A stretch of 64,000 bases of DNA. It comes from Hydra vulgaris (lineage: Eukaryota > Cnidaria > Hydrozoa > Anthoathecata > Hydridae). The position numbers were made by a program, and so were the translations under genes. Under the pieces are notes generated by a model, which saw only the letters and a program-made list of their open reading frames with translations, was not told the origin of the DNA and did not search any database. Below are positions 19,440-30,523 of this stretch, one piece after another (the first letter of the stretch is position 1; each line of letters opens with the position of its first letter). The DNA lies in contig NC_088920.1 in assembly GCF_038396675.1 (NCBI RefSeq), forward strand, positions 27,787,501-27,851,500, in the 5' to 3' direction.

Positions 19440-21300
19440 TTATAAAAATATTCTCGTTGACGTTTGAGGTACAAACTGCACTGTAAAACAAAAAAATTCA
19501 TATTAAAACAATGTTTCTCTAATGATTGTAAAAAAATTTTTTAATATATTTTTATTCTGAATGTTAATAATAATACAACTTTTAAAAATAGTATCATCTA
19601 TAAAAATATTGTATTACCTTTGTCTATTAGATAAATCTAAATAAACATTTATATAATAAATAAAAATGAACCATTGGCAACTGTTAAAACTCATATAAAT
19701 ATTTCCTTTTCTTTCCTAAGAGTTGATTTTAAACGGATTTCAAAGTTGGTGTAGGCTTTATATGTTGATTATTGCACAATAAAATGTTCATTAACACTCT
19801 CACTTTTTGACCGTAATATATGCCTTTTAAAAAAATGTAAAAGTTAAAGCTATGAATAAAGATTTCCAATCATTAGACGCAGGGACTTTCGAATTAAAAC
19901 TTATCATTTAGTAAATTTTATTCATTCAACTTCTGAGAGCAAACATTGAACTTCTGTCGAGAGTTTAGAGTTACTGGTAAATCCTAAAGTTTATTAGTAT
20001 TTTTTGTATTATTATATGAAATTGAGGATAAATCATTACTAAAATAATCTGAAAAATCATCTATATACAATTGTGTACACAATTATTTTTCTCTTCAACC
20101 TTTATTTTGGCTAATAATTTTGCTGTATTTTTGTCTCCAGAGAAGAAGTTTAACCTTCTGCTAAGTTCAATCTTGCATTGCTATAAAAATCTATAAATCA
20201 AGTCATTAATAATTAAGTTATAACTAAAGTTAATGTATAAGCTTAAAGTTGTTAACTGTTGTACGCAAACTAAATATGAACGATATCCAATAAAATCAAT
20301 TAAAAACTAATAAAACCAAGAATAATGTCCTTCTGCCTTAGACCTTCCAAATAAAGAATATATACAGGGTTGTTTTGATTTAAATTGATTGATTTAAATC
20401 ATGATTTGAATTGGACAAATAAAAATCATGATTTAAATTGAATTTTTTGAATTTAATTGTTTATAATGATTTATTTATTGGTTTAATCTCATGATTCAAT
20501 CAATTATTATAGACTAGTCATTGGTCTTTTAATAAAATGTCTGACAGTTTTAGAAAGCTCTACATAAGTAGAATTTAGATTTTAGTAACATCACTTTTTT
20601 TACACTGTGGTAATATGTTAGTAAATAGGGTTTCTCAATCAAACACCGAAAAAATCAAACAAAAGAAACATATTTAAAATGTAAAACATCAGCTTCTAGC
20701 AACTGCAATACTACTGTAGTAGTCATATATAAAATTTTATATCTAACGACACTAGTGATGTACAATTTGCAGATATTATACCTTTATGAACTAAATATTA
20801 AACTATTATGAATAAGATAAGAAAAAAAAATTATTTTTTAATATTTATTACTGTATGACATTTCAAATGTTTGATTTTTTTAATAAAGAAGGCATTTTAA
20901 ATGTCTTCTTTATTAAATAAATCAAACATTTAAAATGTCAATATAAGTATTAAAAAAAAAAATAACTGTAAAATCTTACACAAAAATAACTTGATTATTG
21001 CCTTTATTATTACATTGATAATTTACATAGTAGTAAAATATTATAAGCACATTATTTAAAGGTTAATTAATATTTCATTATTTTAAAAAAAATAAAACAT
21101 CAAGTCAGGAGAACCTCATGAAGTTGACTTCTTATGAGGTAACCTTCTAAGATTGTTAGAAGATTAATAAATATACCCTATTTTGTTTATTTTCATAATT
21201 TAAAAAAATGGAAATATAATATCAAAGCCTTTCTTTATTTTGTAAAATGATACCATTTTTTAAAAATGTTATGCAATAAGTTTTAAAAATATTCCAAAAA
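19440..21300. other. No gene recognised; contains hAT-end-like repeat and palindrome
   Basis: No coding exon beyond the first DUF4806 exon was recognised. At 20,366-20,520 ACAGGGTTGTTTTGATTTAA is followed by repeated ATGATTTAAATT-type units, reminiscent of hAT-type ends (uncertain). At 20,830-20,965 is a long imperfect palindrome around ATTTTAAATGT. Confidence 0.45.
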
Positions 21301-21304
21301 AATA

Positions 21305-21420
21305 TTCCGCGACTACATTGGCCGAAAATTGGATAAGCAGAGCTACGGCATCAGATTTTTATTGCAAAATATTGCACCGATATTACATTGGCCCAATCAC
21401 CAGCCGAGAACCAAGATGAC
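21305..21420. repeat. Internal TTGGCCCAA-type terminus
   Basis: GACTACATTGGCCGAAAATT and ATTACATTGGCCCAATCACC are followed by CAGCCGAGAACCAAGATGAC. The last block is found inverted near 24,578-24,602 (TTGGTTCTCGGCTG), so the region 21,305-24,758 may itself be one element of the family, with the end at 18,465 belonging to another copy. Confidence 0.6.
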
Positions 21421-21530
21421 GTATATCCAGTTTTAACTTTTTTTCTGTTTATGAATAAAAAATGTTCTCTATGATGAAATCTATGGTTTGAGTGATTCTA
21501 GTCACAAAAATCATAAAACTTAGGGTTATA

Positions 21531-22479
21531 CAGGGTGGGCAAAAAGTCACTGAATCATTTCAATTTTAAATAACTTTTTTATTTTAACACTTATATGCAT
21601 GAAATTTTAGTATCATAAAGTCAAGGCGATGGAAATTGATTTACTATCACGAATTTAATTTTATTCTTATCACAAGTTTACTTTTAGTAAGCTTTAGAAA
21701 CTTTATCGTTGAGTGTGAAAAATAACATCCTACATATGCCTTCCATTTTCTGCTTCACAAACTGCAGCTCTTTCGATTACCTCTGCTATAACTTTTTCCA
21801 AAGTTTCTGGGCTTATTTCTCTTATTTCTCTAGTGATGTTTTCCTTTAGCTCCATTAAAGATTGCGGCTTGTTGACATAAACCTTTTCCTTTATATATCC
21901 CCACAAGAAAGAGTCTGGGCTAGTGAGATCAGGAGAACAAGATAGCCAATTGACATCATCAAATCGAGAAATAATTCTTCCATTAAAACGTTGCCGGAGT
22001 AATTGCATGCTTTCTCTTGCAGTATGAGCTGTTGCTCTATCCTGCTGGAACCACATTCCAACTCGATTTTCAATTGCTGGCCATAAGAAATTTTGAAGTA
22101 TCGCTCTGTACCTCTCTCCTGTCACAGTCACAGCATTTCCATCATCATCTTCAAAAAAGTATAGCCCGATAATTTTATTTGAAGTTATTGATCTTCAGCT
22201 CCTTGATCTTCAAATCTTTTAACCATGCTCTTAATTACATTCTTAGTAGGAGCATCTCGCACATTGAAATGCCTTCGATAAGCTCTTTGGGTTTGCATTA
22301 TTGAGCCTTGATTTTGATGGTAAAATTTTACAATTTGTGTACGTTGGACGGTATTGAATTTCTCCATAATTAATTTCCTGGATCTGAAAAAAATAAAGAA
22401 TATTAAGAAAATAAAAAATATTAAGAAATAAAAAAGATATTAAAAAATAAAAAGGGTCAGTGACTTTTGGCCCACCCTG
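21531..22479 (-). mobile_element. Internally deleted mariner-like element with TIRs
   Basis: Ends are CAGGGTGGGCAAAAAGTCAC on the left and, as reverse complement, CAGGGTGGGCCAAAAGTCAC on the right, so the 949-bp unit is bounded. Left flank is TA; the right flank is TT in the present sequence. It sits inside the larger TTGGCCCAA-bounded region, so it inserted there. Confidence 0.9.
21730..22367 (-). pseudogene. Mariner-type transposase with central deletion
   Basis: The N-terminal frame (MEKFNTVQRTQIVKFYHQNQ) holds the first helix-turn-helix. It stops after EDQGAEDQ. The C-terminal frame begins near FFEDDDGNAVTVTGERYRAI and continues with MWFQQDRATAHTARESM, SPDLTSPDSFLWGYIKEKVY and IAEVIERAAVCEAENGRHM. 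The second and third catalytic aspartates (QQD, SPD) are present, but the segment with the first one is deleted, so the enzyme cannot work. Copies of this kind are usually moved by an intact relative. Confidence 0.85.
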
Positions 22480-22883
22480 TTTTAAAAGACCCAGAAGGCC
22501 GTATGGTCCAAAAAAGTGATGACTGTTATTATCAGCTGGCCGTTTGTCCTTTAACCAATCAGATTAGCCAAGATTTTGTTAACGGTGTTAAACAACCGCT
22601 AAAATTCTATTTGTTATCAATAAAATGGCGTACCATGAAACTACTGATGAAGTCTCTTAAAGGTACGAATATAACTATAGAGTTTTCTAAATTATAAAAT
22701 CACGAATTGTTTAGACTAGTCAATGCTTACTATATAGTTCTATATATTTAATATATTATAATTGTTAATTTTGTAATTATTATTGTATATGTAATATTTA
22801 ATAATTTAGAAACCTAAAGGAACAAAATTAAATTCAACTACTCTGAATCTATCTCTGTTATTCAATCATAACATATCGATAAA

Positions 22884-23803
22884 AATGATGATTTCCTTAA
22901 TCAAACTGATTCAAACAGAGATGCCAAGGAAAGTAGCAGAAAACACAGGAGAACTGGAAAAAATTCTGACAAAAAAAATTCTGGTTTCTGCAAAAAAAAA
23001 GTATGTATACCAATATTTAACACAGAATTTAACGTTGAAGTTCATAAACTAAAAAAAGATAGATGTGACAAATGTGAAAGTATGAAAATGAATCTTTCAC
23101 CAAACTCAAATGAAAAAATAGAATATGAAATATTCTATTTTTTAAAGTGATGTTACTAAAATCTAAATTCTACTTATGTAGAGCATTCACAAAAAAAAAC
23201 AAAGCTAAAACTAATGATGAACGTAATCGCTATAGACTTGATAACAGCAATTTATTAGCATGTTATTTGCTTCGATGTGGAAAATATTTTCAGCCTACCA
23301 ACAGCAAACGTTTCCAACTTTTTTTACAAACGAAAGTTGCAGATGAATCTCAGGTAACTGAAATTTTTTCATGGAGCGACTCTTGTTTACCGCAGAATAG
23401 AAATAGTTTTATGACAGTTGCTTTAAAAATTTTCATGCAAAATTATCCACAAAATACAACCATCATTCAGAAATTTTGTGAGCCAAGACATTGTTATCCA
23501 GGAAATAGACAGTTTACATCGTATTATTGAAAAAAATATGGAAGTAGCTGAAGTTTACAGTCCAATTGGTCTTGTCAGAATTCTAAATTACATACCTTGA
23601 AAGAATCCAATCAAGTTTATTCAAATTAAAGAAGAGCAGATCATGGACTTTCAAACCGTTGCTAAGAATTATTCATTGCTTAAAAATGTTCCATATGCTA
23701 AAGTAAAGATACTTAAATACTCAGCTGATAAGCCATGGAGTGTACAAAACTCCATGGCTTTAGTTCCGAATGAAAGTTGGAAAATATTGTCAACTATAAA
23801 CTA
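22884..23803 (+). pseudogene. Relic of D-C-x-x-Q-N transposase-like family
   Basis: The pieces follow the same order as the longer gene at 39,680. First a basic stretch, then IFNTEFNVEVHKLKKDRCDK-CE with a CxxC knuckle, then FSWSDSCLPQNRNSFMTVAL. The last is the diagnostic D-S-C-x-x-Q-N motif, aligned with FDSCVPQNHNSFMSAAL in the other copy. Next comes EVYSPIGLVRILNYI, then IKEEQIMDFQTVAKNYSLLK. Frameshifts near 23,150 and 23,500 and a stop in the C-terminal part inactivate it. I read the family as an RNase-H-like (DDE) transposase because of the spaced aspartates and its TIR-bounded relative, but this is inference. Confidence 0.65.
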
Positions 23804-23982
23804 GACACCAAAATTCAAATAATAAAAAAATAGCAAACGATATAAAGTTTGTGCAACTGAAGGTGCTTAAAAAAATAAAAAAAATCTCAATAGAAAAAGT
23901 AAAAGATCTAAAATCAATGTTAAAATTCATGCAACCTCAAGACAAAGAATATATGTCATTGGTCTTACAAACATTCACCTAG

Positions 23983-24031
23983 TGTTTAATGTTAACTATT
24001 ATCAATTTTCGATAATAGTTAACATTAAACA
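23983..24031. repeat. Hairpin, 21-bp arms
   Basis: TGTTTAATGTTAACTATTAT(C) at 23,983-24,003 pairs exactly with 24,011-24,031; the loop is 7 bases. Confidence 0.9.
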
Positions 24032-24574
24032 TAACTGACCCTCGCAAACAAAAAATTATATTTTGCATAATTATAAATTATATCTTGTTTGGTTATGCTT
24101 TTCAAAACTGCATTAAAATATTTAAAAATAATTTATCATGAAGGGCTAACAACTAGGAAACAAGATAAAAATAGATTTCAAGTCTCACCGACACTGGAAA
24201 AGCAATTTAATTCTAATTTTAAAAAATTACTTCCTCTTAGGTGCTTAAAACACTGTACGAGACGTTTGTTATAGAAATATATATCAGTCCTGATAAGAAT
24301 AAAAACTTTAAGTGTAACCCCCCTTGTATTAATCACCCGAGAGTAATCATATAAACCGCTTTCTGAAAAACGCCGTTTATTAATGTTTAAAGAAATGCAA
24401 ACCAGCAGGCTGCATGTCCACAACTAGGTTCAGTTTGCAACGTTTTTAGATTGAAACCACCATTTCAAACATATTTTTATTACTTCCGATAAAAATAAGA
24501 CTTAATTTACTATTAGATTTGTCAACCGTCAGTATTTGTACCCTAAAATTTGAAAATCGAATCACAAAAAGTGG

Positions 24575-24758
24575 AGATACGGCCTCTTGGTTCTCGGCTG
24601 ACGAAATATTGGCCCAACATAGTACGACATTTTCAAAAAACTGATTTGAAGAATTAAAATATTACGCCGAAAAAAAACATCGGCTAAATGTTGGCCCAAC
24701 GAAATAAATTTGCCAATGTTAAAACTTATGTTGGGCCAATGTAAGCTTGCTTTCTGGG
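24575..24758. repeat. Cluster of TTGGCCCAA motifs, right end
   Basis: It contains TATTGGCCCAACATAG, ATGTTGGCCCAACGAAAT and ATGTTGGGCCAATGTAAGCT and ends in TTGCTTTCTGGG. Reversed, the end reads CCCAGAAAGCAAGCTTACAT, matching the left end at 18,465 with few differences. No clear target-site duplication was seen next to either end. Confidence 0.75.
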
Positions 24759-27700
24759 ATCATACCTGAAATGGTTATTCTAAATGCGATAAAAACTTTT
24801 GATAACTTAATGTAAACAAACTTTTACTATCGAACAAAATTTAGTAAGAATATTTTTTTTGAAAGTTACAGAAAGTAGCAAAGTTTTAAGAATTTTTTAA
24901 AAACATTTTAAATATATCTTGTGTAGTTCCCCAGAGTTTCATAATTTGAGCAAAATTTCCAAAAGAGCTATTAAAATCAACAACAATCTAATCTAATGAC
25001 AATGATGTATGGCATTACTAACCTCTTTCTATCCTGTAGCAACATCAATAACTTTTTTTTGATATAAATGTTGAATTAATAAAAATTTCAGAATAGTTTA
25101 AATCAAATAAACCTTCACTTAATATTGAAAAACAAAGTGGATTCTTTTTCATCCTGGTGCTGTTTTTTTAATTGATAAAATTCTAAGAGTAATATAATAA
25201 ACTTTTAGATATCATTGTAGATAAATATTTGTTATAAGTCACATTAAAAACTTATACAATAAAATTGCAGAATTTTATATAAAACGATAAGCATTCTAAA
25301 GAAACTTACTTTAATTTAGCTATATAATTCATTAACTTATTGCCGTATTTACTATTTTAATATTGTCTGGGGTGGTACCCATACCACTTTTTAACATTAT
25401 TAGAACGTTATTTTTTTAACAACCGTAGCCGCCATTGAAATGTCAGTGTTCAAAAAGTACCCATTGAGCACGCGTTTTTTTTAGGGAGGTACGTTGGACC
25501 TCTAACGGACGTCTGTACGGCAAAACTGAGTAGTTAAAGTTAATTAATCGAGCGGATAAATTCTTAACAATAGTGCTTGTAGTTTACATCAAATTGCTTT
25601 TTTTATTTAAACAAAAGCTCAACTTTCAATTATAAAGTAAAGATTTTTTTACAAAATGTTACAACTATTATTTTTAAAACATATTTTAAAAACGAGCAAA
25701 ACCACTTTAGGTGTACAAAACTTTGGCACAACTTCACATCTCTGTAACATGCTTAGCAGTATTTGGTCCGCAAAAAACTTTCTTTGAACATTCAAAAAAG
25801 TTTAAAAACGTCTTTTTAGAACCAAACTTAAGTATATTCATGCTTAAGACAAATCAGAAAGTATCGTAAAAAATTATGGTAATTGTAGCCTGGAGAACAA
25901 AACTTCACCTTCACTGCCAAAACGTGAGGGTTAACAAAAGTTAACATCAGTTAACAAAACATTTAGTTTCACTTGTACTAAATTAATCTACAGTTTTTCC
26001 ATTGGCACTAATTATATTTTAGCGTTCAAGAGTTATAACCATGTAAAATATACAATTAAAATAATAATTATAACAATATATAATTTCCTGTGAAAAATTT
26101 TTCACATGAACTTATGTGTTTTATAACTAATTTTTCAAAAAGTTCTGTATTTTTCTGTAAACAGGAAGTTATATTAACTTCAGTATTTTTGTAAAAATTA
26201 ATTGCGAAAAGAATAAGGATGATTTAGTGTGGTCATTTTTTGTTATATTTTTTTAAAAGGTAATTATTTTCATGTCTGCATGTAGAAATTATGATTATTT
26301 TTTTTTTAAATAAATGTTTTTTATTTAAATAGGTATTTTGATATTTTTTTGCAAACACAGAATACATTTTTGGAAACATTATTACAGGCAGAAGCAGTTT
26401 TTAGAAGAGACCAATTTTATTCAAAATTAATACTTTTTTTTTTAGATTCCAAATATATTTTGACAGAATATTGTTTTATAAATCCATTGTGGACAACTTG
26501 AATCTCAGGCATTCGACAATAAACGCCATAGGCTAATGCCCTTAATGTTTTTACCGGACAATTTGGACAACTAATAATGTAAATGAAATTGTCATGCGTT
26601 CCAATCGACCTAAATATGGCGCGATAAAATATCTGGTGAAAGAACAGCGCATCTGAAGTTAGTTAATTTTTTTTTTAATTGACATGAATTTGTAAGTTTA
26701 AGCAGTATTAGTTGACGCTTCATAGTCTTAAATAAAATCAAAAGCATTGAAAAAATTTGTAATGAGATATTTAAACGTGTTTAAATCTATCAGTGTTTAG
26801 TGCCAGAAAGTTACATTATTAACATTCGTGGGATTGATTTTAAGAAAAAAAAAAAAATGTTTTTTACAAACTTTTTATTAAAAAACTTGTCATTATTAGG
26901 TATCATTTATCTTATTGTCCAACATATGGTAAAAAAGAATAGTTGTTATCTAAAAGCAATGACCACGAATTATGCCACCAACCAAAATATGCTCGTTCTG
27001 CAACACTTTTAAAATATATTCTTTAGAAAACAGAAGCATGCAACAGAATTAATAAAATCTGTACTATCTATACTATTTAGGACAATAGTAGATGCTATTG
27101 TTAACATGTTTAAACTAAGCAAATATGAAATGCACAAGTTAAAAAAAGAAAGAAAAAGTTATAGTCTACAATACAGAAATCAGGCTAGTTAATATGGCTT
27201 CAAATATAGCTCTTTGTATATCGGCATTTCGTATTTCAAAAGCACAAACATAAAAACATGTTGATAATAAATATAAAGAAAAAAGAAAAAAGTTAATTTA
27301 CATTTTGGATTTATTTAGCTTTCTTTGAAAACCTGCATTTGTATTTATTTTTCTGGAATATATATATATATTTGGATTTTTATATATTGTTGTGATAGGT
27401 ATGAGTATTTTTTGTCGAAGAAGCTTATGTTGGGTATATCCAAAATAATAGATAATTATAATCGATATCGTTGGTTAAATTGGAGGAACCAAATTAGTCT
27501 AGTTTATAATGTCCAAGTATTTTGTTTAAATTTGGCATATTAGATTTTTGTTTTTGACTGTTTTCACCTACTTAAGAAGGAATGCTATGTTTAAGGAAGC
27601 TGCTTTTTTATTTATTGTTATGAATTCCCTTCCCTCAACCCTATATTTCTAAATCACAAACCTTAACAAAAAAGGTCATTGTAGAGAGAAATTTTTACTT

Positions 27701-28764
27701 TGTGTCATTAATATAAAAAATATTCAAAATATCAAACAATTTAAATTTTTTAATTAAAAAAATTTTAATAAGATTTTCAGCAAAAATTTCAAGTTTTATT
27801 AAATTTTTAGATAAGTAGAGTGAATTCTCATCAAAAATGATTGTTTTAAGTTATTAAAATATGCATTTATATGTAAAACCAATCTCTTTAAGCATAGTTT
27901 CATTCATCATAGTTTGGCATCAGTTTTCAATAATATTCTATCATTTGGAAAATTAATTTCTGTTGTTTTTCATCTTGAAAACAATATTTTAAAATCAGAT
28001 ATCAATATATTTTGCAAGGTAAGATATTTTTCACTATTGCTTACTATTGTAAACAATAGTGAAAAGTTGTATGCTTTTATTAAGATTAAACAAAAAATTA
28101 ATTTAATATTATTAGTAAACAAAATGCTTATGTTAAATACTCATTCAGCACAATCAATAACAACGCACACTGAATCCTTTTTTTATTGTTGTAACTGTAG
28201 ATAATTTCATGTATCTAATTAATAACAATCCTGAATAAGTTTAATTACTCAGAAGAAGTTAAACATTTTGTTACAAAACTTGACAAACTCTTTAATTAAT
28301 AAGTATGTTTTTTTTTTTAATTCTTTTGTTGTTGTTGCTGTTGTTTAAAGCTTTTACTATAAGTTTTTATCGGTAAGAACAAAATCAGAAAAAGCGCTGG
28401 TAAGCTTTTTGCTTACATATTGGAAATGGCTTCTCACTTTCTTCAGTGTTTCATACTTTCTACAACCTTTTTAAAATTTTGGTGTAACCACTGGTTTTTA
28501 GGATTTGTCAATATATTAACTAATGCAGAGCATTGTGTTTTAACAAATTGCTACCTTGCTGTCTCGTTAATAAACATCTGATAATCTTTAAATCCTGAGG
28601 AAAAAAAAAGTATTTAAGCTATTGCCGTTCCTATATTGATGCCAGTTCCATGGAAATCAGGGTTAACTAATAGTTTTTCTACATTTTTTCCAGACATGAC
28701 ACCATTAAAGTCAGGTGAAAGGTGTCATTAAAATGAACACAAGAAAGATATTTAGTAATCTGCT

Positions 28765-28807
28765 TATCTGCTTAAATATGACAACAGATGTCATATTTAA
28801 GCAGATA
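28765..28807. repeat. Hairpin, 19-bp arms
   Basis: 28,765-28,783 and 28,789-28,807 are exact reverse complements with a 5-base loop. It causes mirrored peptides on the two strands, which should not be taken as genes. Confidence 0.9.
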
Positions 28808-29384
28808 GGAAAACAAGATCCAGTTGAGCAATTTTTAAATTTTAGAGTATTGAAGAGAATTCTGAACAATTTTGTAAGACTGACAGGAATGTTATCCGAA
28901 CAACAAGCTGCAAATGAGTTTAAAGAGAGAAATAACTTTAGCAACAGTAGCTGGATCAATTCAGATGTCTAACAACAAATTAGCCTGGTTCTCTGGGATG
29001 GAATATGAAGTGGATAGGAAGTGCTTGGTCATTAGATTCATGAGATAAATTTGAGGAAAAATTTTTGGCAAATAGATAGTTTTTGCTAAGGGTTGTTTTT
29101 TTGCCTCCACAGCAATACTTTCTGGTGTAGCAGGATGGCTTATTAATTTTTTTCTTTATTAAATTTCAGAGCTTATTAGGACTAATCTGAACACATTTAA
29201 TAACATAAGTATCTTTATTACAACATGCACAACAAATTTCTCTTGGTGTTTAGAAATTTTAAGCATTTTAAAAAGTTCTCTCCCTGTCATTTGTTATAGT
29301 TATAATATCTTGATATGTGTTATGTTTCAACTTTAAAAGTGCTTTATTTTTTATTTTATAAAATCGAAAAAGAAAAAAAAAATG

Positions 29385-29460
29385 CAAATAGTGTGATTTG
29401 AACCACAGCGCTTTGCATCAGAAACGCAGCAACCTAACCACTTCAACCATTTATGTGTAT
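29385..29460 (-). mobile_element. tRNA-like SINE head
   Basis: On the minus strand: ATGGTTGAAGTGGTTAGGTTGC (A-box type), a segment around TTCTGATGCAAAGCG, and GTGGTTCAAATCACACT (B-box type, GGTTCAAATC). The spacing suits a tRNA-derived head, but the stems are poor, so it is more likely a SINE than a tRNA gene. Confidence 0.55.
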
Positions 29461-30487
29461 TGTACTACAAACATTTTAATAGTATTTAATAAACAAAAAA
29501 CTTAAAATGGCAAACAAATGCTATTAATCAAAATTAAGGAAATATTGTCGCACTTTTCAAGTAAAAATTACACTGTAAAACTTGAAATATGTTTTAACAT
29601 TACAAAGTTTGAAGTTTACATAAGTTGTTCACATTTTCTTATAATTAAAAAGTGCTGCGACTATTTCTTGTCATTAACTAGGGTGTAATGGCTACTGTGA
29701 GTACTGTGCCAATCACACAAAAATGTGCATTGACATTAAGTTGCTCAATGTATGTTATGATGAGTCAAAGCTCTTATTTTTTTGCCAAAAAGAAAGTTAA
29801 TTGATTATGAGTTTTTCTTTTAACCCTTAAGACTAGATGTCTAGAGTAATAACAAGATTTGTTCTAATTTGAAAAATTTTCTATCTTTGCATTTGAGGAA
29901 GAGGGGTTTAGCAAGTCTCTATATGATTCTATTTAAATTAATAAGCAACTGTGTTAGTAGTGTCATGCCTTGTGATACCCAGTAAACAAAAGTAGCAGGG
30001 TCTGTTAGTTTGGACTAGGATATAATTTTTAATACATAATATACTATATATTTATGTATATTTTTGTAATTTATTTACATTCTAATATTAACTAAACATT
30101 TATATTTATACAAACTAACTAGTTGATGTCATTAAAATGGGCTTAAAATGTAACAAAAATTAACAACTCGAAAGCAAGTCTGTTGAAAATAAAAATAGTA
30201 AGTAATATAGGAAAATAATGTTTTTAGTTTTAATTTTTTTTTTGAGGGCTTTTTTTTAGTTCAACTTTTAAATTAAAATTTTCTTTTTCTAATTTTTTTT
30301 TACTTTACTTTTAAGTGTTGTGTGTGTGTTTTTTTTTTAAATATTTTCTGTTAAATAGAAAAATTCTGACTTAACAAGATTTTTTGACTTTTTTTTTAAA
30401 TTATATTTATTTTGCTAACCTTGAACCCAGTGTATGGCTCTATTTTTATAAAATCTTCAACCTTTATCTTATCTGTTTTATTTATAG

Positions 30488-30523
30488 AACAAAGAATTTT
30501 ATGAAATTGTAAGAAAACTATGA
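30488..30523 (+). other. Candidate last exon of the small GTPase, overlapping the NAA50 start
   Basis: After the acceptor TTTATTTATAG the sequence reads NKEFYEIVRKL and a TGA stop (30,521-30,523). It joins in phase 0 to the exon ending at 8,223, giving SCTEATNTRE-NKEFYEIVRKL, which resembles the last helix of Ras-superfamily domains. The same bases contain the ATG of NAA50 (30,520-30,522) in another frame. The join would need an intron of 22 kb. Alternatively the acceptor is used only for the NAA50 5' end, by cis- or spliced-leader trans-splicing. Confidence 0.4.

Larger units (their letters stand above)
24760..30480. other. No gene recognised; part of the long proposed intron
   Basis: This is AT-rich sequence without a supported exon. 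Small features are the hairpin at 28,765 and a SINE head at 29,385. A minus-strand stretch near 26,470-26,640 can be read as YIISCPNCPVKTLRALAYG, which I do not recognise. Confidence 0.4.

Noticed and set aside
26470..26660. Minus-strand stretch YIISCPNCPVKTLRALAYG as an exon
   Set aside because: It is open for about 80 codons with a possible acceptor, but no convincing donor or family match; not listed as a gene.
28711..28972. Mirrored ORFs of 82 and 85 residues on opposite strands
   Set aside because: The mirror effect comes from the hairpin at 28,765-28,807; no domain is recognised in either.
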